Source: DASXHD01 sp036488725 (lineage in GTDB: Bacteria; Myxococcota_A; Polyangia; Polyangiales; Polyangiaceae). From it: a DNA stretch of 64,000 bases. The stretch covers positions 1 to 64,000 of the forward strand of contig DASXHD010000010.1 in the NCBI GenBank assembly GCA_036488725.1, written 5' to 3'. The notes beneath the pieces are model-generated. The model was not told the origin of the DNA. It did no database searches and worked only from the letters and a program-made list of their open reading frames with translations. A program made the position numbers and the translations under genes. The first letter of the stretch is position 1, and each line of letters opens with the position of its first letter. This document shows, piece by piece, positions 9,105-17,626 of the stretch.

Positions 9105-11225
9105 ATGAACTTCCGGATCCTGCGCCTCGGCCTCCTGCCACTCGCGCTCGGCACCGCGTGCTTCCTCGGCGGCAACCCGTCGGCCGGACCCGACTCGGGC
9201 GTCCCGACGCCCGACGGCGGCGGCGTGCTTCCGTTCCAGGCCGATTCGCCCTTCGTCTACGTCTCGAAGGTGAAGAACATCCTCACCGGCCTCGCCGCAT
9301 CGCAACAGGAAGTCGACTCGGTCGCGAACGCGCCGGACGACGCGAGCAAGCAAGCCGCGCTCGTCGCGCTCATCGACCAGTGGATGACCACGCCCGAGTA
9401 CGCGTCGAAGATGCAGACCTTCTTCGAGCTCGCGTTCCAGCAGACGCAAATCTCCGAGACCGACTTCACCGAGATCGTCCCGAACGGCAACGGCAGCATC
9501 GGCCTCTCGCCCTACGCGAGCCTGCTCATCCAAAACGTCAAAGAGAGCTTCGCGCGGACGATGCTCGAGCTCATCAGCGAGGGACAACCGATCAGCGCCG
9601 CGTTCACGACGACGAAATTCATGATGACGCCCGCGCTCGCCGAGCTCTACGCGTACATGGATTGGAACCAGGTCGACGACAACGAGAAGATCTCCGACAA
9701 GTTCGCCGCGCTGATGAAGACGACCGGCATCACGGTCGAGGACACGACGAAGGTCGACTACGCGACGCAGACGCTCAAGCAGGGCGACCCGAATTACATG
9801 GTTTGGTACTTCCCAGGGCTGAACTCGATTCAGCCGCTCGGCCCGAACAATCCGTCCGGGTGCCAGACCGACTCGCGCGACTGGATCTCGACGAACATGA
9901 ACAACGTGCCGTCGGCGCACCTCGTTCACTTCCTCCTCTACGGCGGCCTCGAGGCTTACAAGATCAACAACGGCCCGCCGCCGAACAACAACTGCAACGC
10001 GTATCAAAGCCAAAACGCGAACGCGATCTTCCAGCAGAGCGATTTTTCCACGTGGAAGATGATGAGCGTTCGCCCGCCGAAATCGGGCGAAGCGATCACG
10101 CCGTTCTGGGACGTGCCGTCGCTGCGGAGCGCGAGCGAGCTCGTGCTCGGCATTCCGCGCGTCGGGTTCTTCTCGACGCCGGCGTTCCACGCGAACTGGC
10201 AGACGAACACGTCGAACACGATGCGCGTCACCATCAACCAGGCGTTCATCGTCGCGCTCGGCGCGCAAGTCGACGGCACCGACACGACGCCGCTCTCGAT
10301 GATCCCGCAGAACCCGCCGGGCCTCGACCAAGCGCACGTCGCGTCCGGCCAAGCGTGCGTCAGCTGTCACCAGATCCTCGACCCGTCGCGCTCGATCTTC
10401 ATGGCGAACTGGAGCGACGCGTACGGCATCCAGACGAACGCGTCGCAGACGAAGGGCGAGTTCATCTTCAACGGCGTCGTCGCGCCGGTGACCACGCTGA
10501 CCGACTTCGGCAACCAGCTCGCGCAGCACCCGTACTTCCCCGATGCGTGGGTGCAGAAGCTCTGCTTCTTCGCCAACTCGCAGAAGTGCGACCCGACCGA
10601 CCCCGAGTTCACGCGCATTCGCGACGACTTCAAGAACAGCGGCTTTCAGTGGAAGAAGCTCGTCGAGGACGTCATGTCGTCGCCCATCACGACCAACGCG
10701 GTCGCGACCACGACCACGACGAACGAAGGCGAGATGATTTCGGTCTCGCGCCGCGATCACCTCTGCACGCTCTTGAATGCGCGCCTCGGGCTGACCGACG
10801 TGTGCGGGCTCGACGTCGTGACGACCAAGAGCCTCGTCGGCGTGCCGGAGATCGCCGCCGGTTTGCCGTCGGACGGTTACGGCCGCGGCGCTTCCGTTCC
10901 CGTTTTGCCGACGCAGCCGACGCTCTTCTACCGCGCGGGCCTCGAGAACATCTGCGAGGACGTCGCCAACATGATCATCGACAACAAGTCGCCGCCCGCG
11001 GGCGCGACGACGTACTCGAGCACGGCAGCCGACGCGGCGATCGCCGACTTCGTCTTGAACCTGATGAGCATCGTCCCCGACGACCCGCGCTCACAGCCCA
11101 TGACGCAGATGCTGACCGACCACCACACGCAAGCCCTCGCGAACAAAGCCACTGCGACCGACGCGCTCAAGTCGACGTTCGTCGCCGCGTGCCTGTCGCC
11201 CACCGTCGCCGGAATCGGAATGTGA
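9105..11225 (+). CDS. Lipoprotein with CxxCH motif, DUF1549/DUF1588-like
   Basis: ATG 9105 gives MNFRILRLGLLPLALGTAC, a good lipobox; the in-frame ATG at 9033 would bury it. The 706-residue product has an N-terminal helical region (VSKVKNILTGLAASQQEVDSV, then WMTTPEYASKMQTFF) like those that open DUF1549/DUF1592-type proteins. A single CVSCH motif lies near residue 420 in the context GQACVSCHQILDP, as in DUF1588 proteins, where it is thought to bind haem c. It continues with a DUF1585-like segment (DAWVQKLCFF, FKNSGFQWKKLVEDVMSS). It is followed after 4 bp by a Tat-exported protein, the usual partner arrangement in Planctomycetes and Myxococcota. The role is unknown; an exported electron-transfer or hydrolytic complex is often proposed. 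Confidence 0.78.
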   Translation: MNFRILRLGLLPLALGTACFLGGNPSAGPDSGVPTPDGGGVLPFQADSPFVYVSKVKNILTGLAASQQEVDSVANAPDDASKQAALVALIDQWMTTPEYASKMQTFFELAFQQTQISETDFTEIVPNGNGSIGLSPYASLLIQNVKESFARTMLELISEGQPISAAFTTTKFMMTPALAELYAYMDWNQVDDNEKISDKFAALMKTTGITVEDTTKVDYATQTLKQGDPNYMVWYFPGLNSIQPLGPNNPSGCQTDSRDWISTNMNNVPSAHLVHFLLYGGLEAYKINNGPPPNNNCNAYQSQNANAIFQQSDFSTWKMMSVRPPKSGEAITPFWDVPSLRSASELVLGIPRVGFFSTPAFHANWQTNTSNTMRVTINQAFIVALGAQVDGTDTTPLSMIPQNPPGLDQAHVASGQACVSCHQILDPSRSIFMANWSDAYGIQTNASQTKGEFIFNGVVAPVTTLTDFGNQLAQHPYFPDAWVQKLCFFANSQKCDPTDPEFTRIRDDFKNSGFQWKKLVEDVMSSPITTNAVATTTTTNEGEMISVSRRDHLCTLLNARLGLTDVCGLDVVTTKSLVGVPEIAAGLPSDGYGRGASVPVLPTQPTLFYRAGLENICEDVANMIIDNKSPPAGATTYSSTAADAAIADFVLNLMSIVPDDPRSQPMTQMLTDHHTQALANKATATDALKSTFVAACLSPTVAGIGM

Positions 11226-11229
11226 GGAG

Positions 11230-12660
11230 ATGAAAATGAGCCTCTCTCGTCGCGATGCTTTGATGAGCCTTCTCTTCGGTGGATCGATGATCGGTCTTCG
11301 ATCGATCGTCTCCGGCCTGCCGGTGAAGATGCTGCTCGACCCGAAAAAGGCGCTCGCCGACACGCAGGCGCAGTGCCTCGGCAACCTCGGTGCGGCGCAG
11401 TTCATCATCCTCAACACGTCCGGCAGCGGCGACCCGTTCAGCTGCAACGGGCCGGGCACTTACGACGACCCGGTCAACAAGGGCGACATGTCTCCGCTCG
11501 CGCACCCGGATCCGGCGACGTTCCCGTACATGGCGCCGACCGCGATCGGGCTCGGCAGCCAGACGTACAAGGCGGCGCAGATTTGGTCGACGCTCGGACC
11601 GGGCACCGGCAACGCCGACGTGCTCGACCGCACGTGCTTCATCCACATGATGACGAACACGCCGGTCCACCCGAAGGAGCCGCAGGTGCTCGAGCTCATG
11701 GGCGCGACGCAATACAACGAGATGTTCCCGTCGGTGCTCGCCAAGCAGCTCGCGCCGTGTCTCGGCACGCTGCAGACGCAACCGATTTCGGTGGGCGCGA
11801 CGACGCCGAGCGAGGCGCTTCAGTTCGGTGGCCAAGCGCTGCCGACGGTCCCGCCGACCGCGCTCTCGGCCACGCTCACGAACGCGAAGACCGGACCGAG
11901 CGCCGGCATGACGAACCTGCAGGGCCTCCGCGACCAAACGCTCAATCAAATGTACCAGTGGTACAAAGACACGAGCCAGACCTCGCCGGCGCAGCGCGCG
12001 TACATCGACTCGCTCGTCACGTCGCAGAGCCAGGCGCGCGATCCCGCGATTCAGGATCGGCTCGGCATGCTGAGCGGCATCACGAAGAACGACAACAACG
12101 GCCAAATCACCGCGGCGATCGCGCTCATCTTGATGAAGGTCACGCCGGTCATCGCCGTTCACTTTCCGTTCGGTGGCGACAACCACTCCGACCCGGGCTT
12201 CACCAACGAGGCGACGCAATCGCAGACCGGGCTTCAGGCGATCGTGCAGCTCATGACGCAGCTCAAAGCGAACAGCCTCCAAGACAGCGTCTCGTTCCTC
12301 AACTTGAACGTCTTCGGTCGCACGATGGGCCCGGCCAACACGCAAGGCCGCCAGCACAACCAGTGCCACCAGATGTCGCTCATGATCGGCAAGCCGTTCA
12401 AAGGCGGAGTCGTCGGCGGCGTGACGTCGGTCGACGCGCAAGGCAATCCGGTCGCGGTCGGAAACAGCAAGTTCTTCGATTACGGCTGCACCGGCATCGA
12501 CTCGGCGACCGGCAAACCGGTCATCGGCGGCGGTGACGTCGCGCCGGTCGACACGCTCGCGTCGTGGGGCAAGACCGTGCTCAGCGCGGTCGGCGCGACG
12601 AGCGACGAAGTGAACGCGGCCATCACCGGGGGCAAAATCATTCAAGGCGCGATCGCGTGA
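11230..12660 (+). CDS. Tat-exported protein, DUF1501-like partner of the upstream lipoprotein
   Basis: The 476-residue product begins with a twin-arginine signal (LSRRDALMSLLFGG), so it is probably folded before export to the periplasm. The body has motifs reminiscent of the DUF1501/alkaline-phosphatase-like superfamily: an early segment around FIILNTSGSGDPFSC and a late HFPFGGDNHSDPG with conserved Asp and His. DUF1501 proteins are typically encoded next to DUF1549/DUF1800 or DUF1588 proteins, as here (4-bp gap, start ATG 11230 with GGAG a few bases upstream). The assignment rests on architecture and neighbourhood more than on a complete motif set, so it is moderately sure. Confidence 0.7.
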   Translation: MKMSLSRRDALMSLLFGGSMIGLRSIVSGLPVKMLLDPKKALADTQAQCLGNLGAAQFIILNTSGSGDPFSCNGPGTYDDPVNKGDMSPLAHPDPATFPYMAPTAIGLGSQTYKAAQIWSTLGPGTGNADVLDRTCFIHMMTNTPVHPKEPQVLELMGATQYNEMFPSVLAKQLAPCLGTLQTQPISVGATTPSEALQFGGQALPTVPPTALSATLTNAKTGPSAGMTNLQGLRDQTLNQMYQWYKDTSQTSPAQRAYIDSLVTSQSQARDPAIQDRLGMLSGITKNDNNGQITAAIALILMKVTPVIAVHFPFGGDNHSDPGFTNEATQSQTGLQAIVQLMTQLKANSLQDSVSFLNLNVFGRTMGPANTQGRQHNQCHQMSLMIGKPFKGGVVGGVTSVDAQGNPVAVGNSKFFDYGCTGIDSATGKPVIGGGDVAPVDTLASWGKTVLSAVGATSDEVNAAITGGKIIQGAIA

Positions 12661-12672
12661 TAAATTGATCGC

Positions 12673-13707
12673 GTGACGCCTTATCGCGCGGCGAAGGTCG
12701 ACGATCGCGCCGCGATCGATCCGTCGCGCGCGAGGTTCGGGCTCGCCGGCGCCGCGCTCGCGTCGCTCGCGGTGTTCGTGTCCGTCGTCCACATGATGAC
12801 GCACAGCGGGCCGAGCCTCTTCGACGGCGTCCTGCTTTACGCGGGCAGCGCGACGATGGCGCTCTTGCTCGCGTACGCGTCGCTCGATGCGCCGGCCGGC
12901 CGCGGCGTGCTCTTCGTCTCGGTCGCAGCGTTCGCGCTCTCGTTCGTCCCACAGACGATCGTGCGATCGCTCATGAGCCCGTGGATTTGGCCGGCGCGCT
13001 ACTTGGCGATCGCCGGCATCGCGAGCGGTCTGCTCCTGCGCATGCGCCGAACGCGTCCGGGCACCTACGGCGTCGCGCTCCGTCTCGCGGGCGCACTCGC
13101 CGCGTGGTGGGGCCTGCAGTGGCTGGTCGGAGCGCTGTGGGCCGACGGCATGCAATCGGCGCGCTCCGAGCTCTTCTCGCGCGCGATCTACCTTTTGCTC
13201 GCGGCCGGCATGCTCGACATGCGGCGCTTCGTCGGCGCGGTGCCCGAGCGCGAGCGCGAGCGAACGCCGGTCGACACCGCGCGCGAGATCGCGACGACGC
13301 GCATCTGTCTCGCCGTGGTCTCGCTGATCGCGTCGCTCAGCGCGCTACCGTACGCGTGGCATTCGGAGTGGAGCGTCATCGGCGCGGCCGAAGCGAGCGC
13401 GCTCGTCGTCACCGTTTCGTTCCACGTCGTGTGGCTCGTCTTCGCCGCGCCGCGAACGCGCGTCCAGCCCGCGATCATCGCGATGGCCGTTCTCGCGTTC
13501 GCTCTCGGCTGCCGTGCCTTCGCCGCCCGCGAGCTCGCGCCGGTCGCCGCCCTGGCCGCCGCGATGGCCGAGCTCCTCGCCGATTACGCGGTCGCGCGCG
13601 TCGCCGCCCCGGCGCGCGCGGCCGAGGGCCGCTCGGCCCATCGCATCGCGATCGCGGCCATGGCGCTCCACGCGCTGAACGCCGCCGTCATCGTCGCGCG
13701 CGTCTGA
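12673..13707 (+). CDS. Polytopic membrane protein of unknown function
   Basis: The 344-residue product starts at GTG 12673, 12 bp after the Tat-protein gene. It has about eight to ten hydrophobic segments separated by short Arg-rich loops (for example LAGAALASLAVFVSVVHMM and the pair around residues 45-75), the pattern of an inner-membrane protein. No catalytic or transport motif is visible. A charged loop with RERERTPVDTAREIATTR divides it into two halves. It sits between the exported-protein pair and the Ser/Thr kinase. Confidence 0.75.
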   Translation: MTPYRAAKVDDRAAIDPSRARFGLAGAALASLAVFVSVVHMMTHSGPSLFDGVLLYAGSATMALLLAYASLDAPAGRGVLFVSVAAFALSFVPQTIVRSLMSPWIWPARYLAIAGIASGLLLRMRRTRPGTYGVALRLAGALAAWWGLQWLVGALWADGMQSARSELFSRAIYLLLAAGMLDMRRFVGAVPERERERTPVDTAREIATTRICLAVVSLIASLSALPYAWHSEWSVIGAAEASALVVTVSFHVVWLVFAAPRTRVQPAIIAMAVLAFALGCRAFAARELAPVAALAAAMAELLADYAVARVAAPARAAEGRSAHRIAIAAMALHALNAAVIVARV

Positions 13708-13779
13708 CGCGCCAGCGTCGCTCGGCGGGCTCTGCTTTGCGCGTTTCGTGCGGCGGAGACGTGCGGCCTCCGGCGGCGT

Positions 13780-15462
13780 ATGATGCGACCGATGGATGGC
13801 GAATCCGTCCTCCGCGCGGGATACCGGCTCGATCGTTACGAGCTGCTCTGCCCGGTCGCGTCCGGCGGCATGGCGTCGGTGTGGCTCGCGCGGCTTCGCG
13901 GCAAGCGCGACTTCGAGAAGCTCTACGCGATCAAGACGATCAAGACCGAGCTCGGCGACGACACGCGCTTTCAAGAAATGTTTCTGGACGAGGCGCGCAT
14001 CGCGTCGGGCATCGAGCACCCGAACGTCGCGCCCATCCTCGACCTCGGCGAGCAGGACGGCATCCTCTACATCGTCATGGAGTGGGTCGACGGCGAGTCG
14101 CTCGCGAAGGTCGCGCGGCAAGGACGCAAGCTCGCGGTCCCCCTTCCCCTCGGCCTCTCGCTCCGCATCATGGCCGACGCGTGCGCGGGGCTCCACGCGG
14201 CGCACGAGCTCAAGGACAAGACCGGCGAGAACATGGGCGTCATCCATCGCGACGTCTCGCCGCAAAACATTTTGGTCGGTAGCAGCGGCGCGGTGAAGGT
14301 GATCGACTTCGGCGTCGCCAAAGCGCGCAACCGGCGCGCGGGCGAGACGGGCGAAGGAATCGTCAAAGGAAAGATTCGCTTCATGGCGCCCGAGCAAGTG
14401 CGCGCGCAGCCGCTCGACCGGCGCGCCGACATTTGGGCGGTCGGCGTTTGTTTGCACGAGCTCGCGACCGGCAAGCTGCCGTTCGACAGCGACAGCGACG
14501 TGGACATCGTGCGGCGGCTCATCAGCGACGAGCCGCCGCCGCCGTTCGATGGGATCCCGGCGCCGGTCGCCGAGATCCTCCGCCACTCGCTCGTACGCGA
14601 TCCGGACGAGCGCTTCTCGACCGCGGCCGCGATGCGCCGCGCGATCGAAAACGCGATGACCGAGCTCCGCTTGCAGTCGACGAGCGAAGACATCGCCGAC
14701 TTCGTGCGCAGCAACTTGCCCGAGTTCGCCGAGAAGCGTCACACCGTCGTCGCCAAGGCGCTCGCCGATGCCGACGCGCGCGGCTCGTCGCGCTCGCTCC
14801 TCTCGCCGGACGAGCTTCGCTCGGCGCCGAGATTGCCCGAGGAAGCGTTCGCGCCCACGGTCGTCTCGTCGCGCGATCCGAAGCCCGCCGAGCCCGCGAT
14901 CCCGCTCGTTGCCAAGAAGGCGACGCCCAGCGCGCGCGCGGTGCTCGAAGGTCGCGCCTCGGCCGACGAGACCGTCGGCGGCGCGTTCACCGACGAAGAG
15001 ATGGCCGCGATTCCGAAGCGGCGCGGCGCGTGGTGGGTGCTCGCGTTCATCGCGATCGCCGGCGGCGCGTTCCTCGGTTGGCCGCAAGGCGCCGCGCGCG
15101 TTCGAAAGCTCTTCGCGCGCGAGGGCGTGCGGCCTGCGCCGACCGCGCCGGCCATCGCGTCCGACAGCGCGTCTGCATCGGGCGCTCCCCCGGTGTCGGC
15201 GATCGTGTCGGCGTCAGCAGCGCCCTCCGCGTCGGTCGCGCCCTCTGCGTCGGTCGCGACGAGCGCGCACCCCGCGGCGACGCACACGCACGTCGATTCG
15301 CACGACGTCGGCTTCACGTCGGCGCCAACGGTCGAGGTGACCGCGACTGCGACCGCGGCGCCGACGGTGACCGCGCCGGCGACGGCGACTGCGACCGAAG
15401 CTCCGACGGCGACCGCCACGCAGGTCACGAACCCGCCGCCCGAAGAAGCGAATCCGTATTAG
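13780..15462 (+). CDS. Membrane-anchored Ser/Thr protein kinase (PknB/Hanks type)
   Basis: The kinase domain covers about residues 15-290 of 560. The Gly-rich loop is around VASGGMASVW, the catalytic Lys is 52 (YAIKTIK), Glu71 is the helix-C partner, the catalytic loop is IHRDVSPQN (Asp158), the DFG Asp is in VIDFGVA, and the P+1 region has RFMAPEQ. All required residues are present, so it should be active. A transmembrane segment (about 416-433, WWVLAFIAIAGGAFLG) separates it from an Ala/Ser/Thr/Val low-complexity tail that would face the periplasm. Such kinases are abundant in myxobacteria and control development and metabolism; the target is unknown. The ATGs at 13780 and 13792 are both possible starts. 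Confidence 0.95.
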   Translation: MMRPMDGESVLRAGYRLDRYELLCPVASGGMASVWLARLRGKRDFEKLYAIKTIKTELGDDTRFQEMFLDEARIASGIEHPNVAPILDLGEQDGILYIVMEWVDGESLAKVARQGRKLAVPLPLGLSLRIMADACAGLHAAHELKDKTGENMGVIHRDVSPQNILVGSSGAVKVIDFGVAKARNRRAGETGEGIVKGKIRFMAPEQVRAQPLDRRADIWAVGVCLHELATGKLPFDSDSDVDIVRRLISDEPPPPFDGIPAPVAEILRHSLVRDPDERFSTAAAMRRAIENAMTELRLQSTSEDIADFVRSNLPEFAEKRHTVVAKALADADARGSSRSLLSPDELRSAPRLPEEAFAPTVVSSRDPKPAEPAIPLVAKKATPSARAVLEGRASADETVGGAFTDEEMAAIPKRRGAWWVLAFIAIAGGAFLGWPQGAARVRKLFAREGVRPAPTAPAIASDSASASGAPPVSAIVSASAAPSASVAPSASVATSAHPAATHTHVDSHDVGFTSAPTVEVTATATAAPTVTAPATATATEAPTATATQVTNPPPEEANPY

Positions 15463-15574
15463 CGACACGCCAAAGCGCATCGCCGTGGCATCCGACCACG
15501 ACGAGCGCGCCGCGTGCGAAGTGCACAAACCCACGTAAATCCAGGGCACGCGCGCGTTAGTTGGATTTTACAAG

Positions 15575-15594
15575 TATCGGCACCGCGATTGCTT
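15575..15594 (+). promoter_or_regulatory. Candidate sigma-54 (-24/-12) promoter for the HNH gene
   Basis: The site has GG at 15579-15580 and GC at 15591-15592 with exactly ten bases between them, embedded in TCGGCACCGCGATTGCT. Only two positions differ from the sigma-54 consensus. It would place transcription start near 15604, about 10 bases before the ATG at 15615, giving a very short leader. A single match in a GC-rich genome can be chance. Confidence 0.3.
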
Positions 15595-15614
15595 GATGCA
15601 TTCGGGGTTCTCCG

Positions 15615-16088
15615 ATGGCCGCCTACACCCACATCTCCCATTGGAGGCTGCAGGACACGACGTACCACTATCGTTGTCCGGGCTGCCGAAGCTGGCTCGC
15701 GTGCGCGTGGTCGGCGCGGCTCGATCCGCGCGTGTGCCCGCACGAAGACTGCGCGCTGCGCCACGTCGCGACGGCGCCGATGTTCGACCCGCTCGCGTGG
15801 GTCGAGACGCGGGACGCGCCCTACGAAATGGCGCGCGCGGCGTTCTTGCTCCATGGGCGCGTCGTCAACGGCCGCCATCTCTGCACGGTGCCCGAATGCG
15901 ACCGCGAAGCGACCGTGCTCGACCATCGCGTGCCCTTCGAAGCGCACGGCCGGCACGACGATAACCCCGGCAAGACCTGCGTCGAGAACCTCTACCCGAT
16001 GTGCTCCGAGTGCGATCGCAGCAAGGGCGAAGACGGTTACGAAGAATGGGTGACATCGCCCGATCTGCGTGTGTTGAACGAAGACTGA
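15615..16088 (+). CDS. HNH endonuclease
   Basis: The protein has 157 residues. The N-terminal half has CPGC and CPHEDC pairs, a likely zinc ribbon. The C-terminal half has the HNH core: CTVPEC as the first metal pair, then LDHRVP with the catalytic His, then NLYPMCSECDRSKG with the Asn and the second CxxC. The family nicks or cuts double-stranded DNA. It is a standalone gene just upstream of a DNA glycosylase-like gene (17-bp gap), which may point to a repair or DNA-processing role, but that is inference. No restriction or phage neighbours are seen here. Confidence 0.85.
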   Translation: MAAYTHISHWRLQDTTYHYRCPGCRSWLACAWSARLDPRVCPHEDCALRHVATAPMFDPLAWVETRDAPYEMARAAFLLHGRVVNGRHLCTVPECDREATVLDHRVPFEAHGRHDDNPGKTCVENLYPMCSECDRSKGEDGYEEWVTSPDLRVLNED

Positions 16089-16105
16089 CGGGCTAAGCTG
16101 CCGGC

Positions 16106-17152
16106 GTGCTCACGCTGGCCGATCTCTCGCGCGCGACGCTCGCGCGCCAAATGCTCCTCGCGCGCGAGAAGCTCGACGTCCCGACCGCGGTCGAACGGCT
16201 CGCGGGGATGCAAGCGCAGCTCGCGCGCGCGCCGAGCGTCGGTCTCTTTTCGCGCGTGACGAAAATCGCGCCGGGCGATCTCGAGCGCGCATTCGACGCG
16301 AAGAAAATCGTCCGCGCCACGCTCATGCGCGGCACCCTCCACCTCGTGAGCGCGCGCGATTTCCTCGCGTTTCGCGGGCCCGTTCAACGCGCGCTCGACG
16401 CGGGCCTCGCCGCGATTCTCAAGGGCCGAATGAAAGACGTCGAGGCCCCGGCGGTCACGAAATCGGCGCGCGCGTTCTTCGCGACGCCGCAGACCTTCGA
16501 CGCCTTCCGCAAGCACCTCGAAGAAGAAGGCGGCGACGTGCGCGCGAAAGCTTACTTCGTTCGTTGCACGGTGCCGCTCGTGCAGCTCGACGCGGCGCGC
16601 TTCGTCTTGGCGGAAAAACATCTCGGCGAAAAACCGAAATCCCAGACCGACGCGCGCGAGCTCGTGCGTCGTTATCTCGCCGCGTTCGGCCCCGCGACCG
16701 TCGCCGACGCGCAGACGTGGTCGGGCATCCCCGATTTGAAAGAGACGTTCGCGGCGATTCGTGACGAGCTCGTCGTGCTGCAAGACGAAAAAAAACGCGA
16801 GCTCTTCGATCTCGCGAAGGCTCCGCGTGATGGCGACCGCGCACCCGCGCGCTTTTTGCCCGAGTTCGACAACCTCGTCCTCTCGCACAAAGATCGCCGC
16901 CGCTTCGTCGCCGACGCACACCGCAAATCGATTTACCTTCCGGGCCTGCGCGTCGCGCCGACCTTCCTCGCGGAAGGCGTCATCGCCGGAACGTGGAAAA
17001 TCGAGCGTAAAAAGGCCGTCGCGACGCTCACGGTCACGCCGTTCGACAAGCTCCAGAAGGCCGACCAGAAAACGCTCTCCGACGAAGGCGAAGCGCTCGC
17101 GCGTTTCGTCGAGCCGGACGCGACGAGTCACGTGATACGCTGGGCGCGATGA
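16106..17152 (+). CDS. Winged-helix DNA glycosylase, AlkZ/YcaQ-like
   Basis: The 348-residue protein starts at GTG 16106. Near the N-terminus it has LAGMQAQLARAPSVGL, where QAQ matches the QxQ catalytic motif of AlkZ-family glycosylases, followed by a tandem winged-helix body (ATLMRGTLHLVSARDF). The family removes alkylated or cross-linked bases from DNA. The end, FVEPDATSHVIRWAR, is typical of the HTH_42 family. It overlaps the TerB-like gene by 4 bp (ATGA), so the two are translationally coupled. Confidence 0.82.
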   Translation: MLTLADLSRATLARQMLLAREKLDVPTAVERLAGMQAQLARAPSVGLFSRVTKIAPGDLERAFDAKKIVRATLMRGTLHLVSARDFLAFRGPVQRALDAGLAAILKGRMKDVEAPAVTKSARAFFATPQTFDAFRKHLEEEGGDVRAKAYFVRCTVPLVQLDAARFVLAEKHLGEKPKSQTDARELVRRYLAAFGPATVADAQTWSGIPDLKETFAAIRDELVVLQDEKKRELFDLAKAPRDGDRAPARFLPEFDNLVLSHKDRRRFVADAHRKSIYLPGLRVAPTFLAEGVIAGTWKIERKKAVATLTVTPFDKLQKADQKTLSDEGEALARFVEPDATSHVIRWAR

Positions 17153-17601
17153 ACGCTCTTCCGAAACAAAGCTTTCTCGCGCTCGTGGCCATCGGCTGGG
17201 CGGACAAGCAGCTCCAGCGCGTCGAGATCGCCGGCCTCACGCGCGCCGCGAAAGACGCGGGCCTCGACGGCGCCGCGCTCTCCGAAATCGAAGCTGCGAC
17301 GAAGAGCCAAACGGATTTGTCGGCGCTCGATTTTTCGTCGCTCTCGCAGTGGGAGCAAGTTTTGACCTACGCGCTCGCCGCGTGGATCGCCGAGGTCGAC
17401 GGCGTCGTCTCGACGAGCGAAAACGACATGCTCGGCGAGCTGGGAAAAAAACTCGGCCTGCCCGACACGCTCCGCGCGCGCGCATCGGTCGCCGCGCACG
17501 ACATCGCGTGCCTGCCCGACGGCGGTCGACCGGACAAATACGATTTCCAAAAACTGATCGCGCGCCTCAAAGAGCGCATGCCGCAGATCGCCAAGAGCTG
17601 A
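17149..17601 (+). CDS. TerB-like helical protein
   Basis: This 150-residue all-helical protein resembles the TerB (tellurite-resistance B) fold: two acidic helix pairs, IGWADKQLQRVEIAGL and AAWIAEVDGVVSTSENDML, with the D-G-V-x-S/E motif thought to hold metal in TerB proteins. There are no other ter genes nearby. The start overlaps the end of the AlkZ-like gene (ATGA), so it is co-translated with it. The function is unknown; TerB-fold proteins often act in stress responses. Confidence 0.7.
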   Translation: MNALPKQSFLALVAIGWADKQLQRVEIAGLTRAAKDAGLDGAALSEIEAATKSQTDLSALDFSSLSQWEQVLTYALAAWIAEVDGVVSTSENDMLGELGKKLGLPDTLRARASVAAHDIACLPDGGRPDKYDFQKLIARLKERMPQIAKS

Positions 17602-17605
17602 CGCG

Positions 17606-17626
17606 CGCTTCAGCGATCACGAAGCG
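17606..17626 (+). terminator. Candidate hairpin terminator between convergent genes
   Basis: CGCTTC (17606-17611) pairs with GAAGCG (17621-17626) across a 9-base loop, followed shortly by TTTT at 17630-17633. It lies just after the TerB-like stop codon and covers the stop codon of the convergent metallophosphoesterase gene. Confidence 0.45.
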
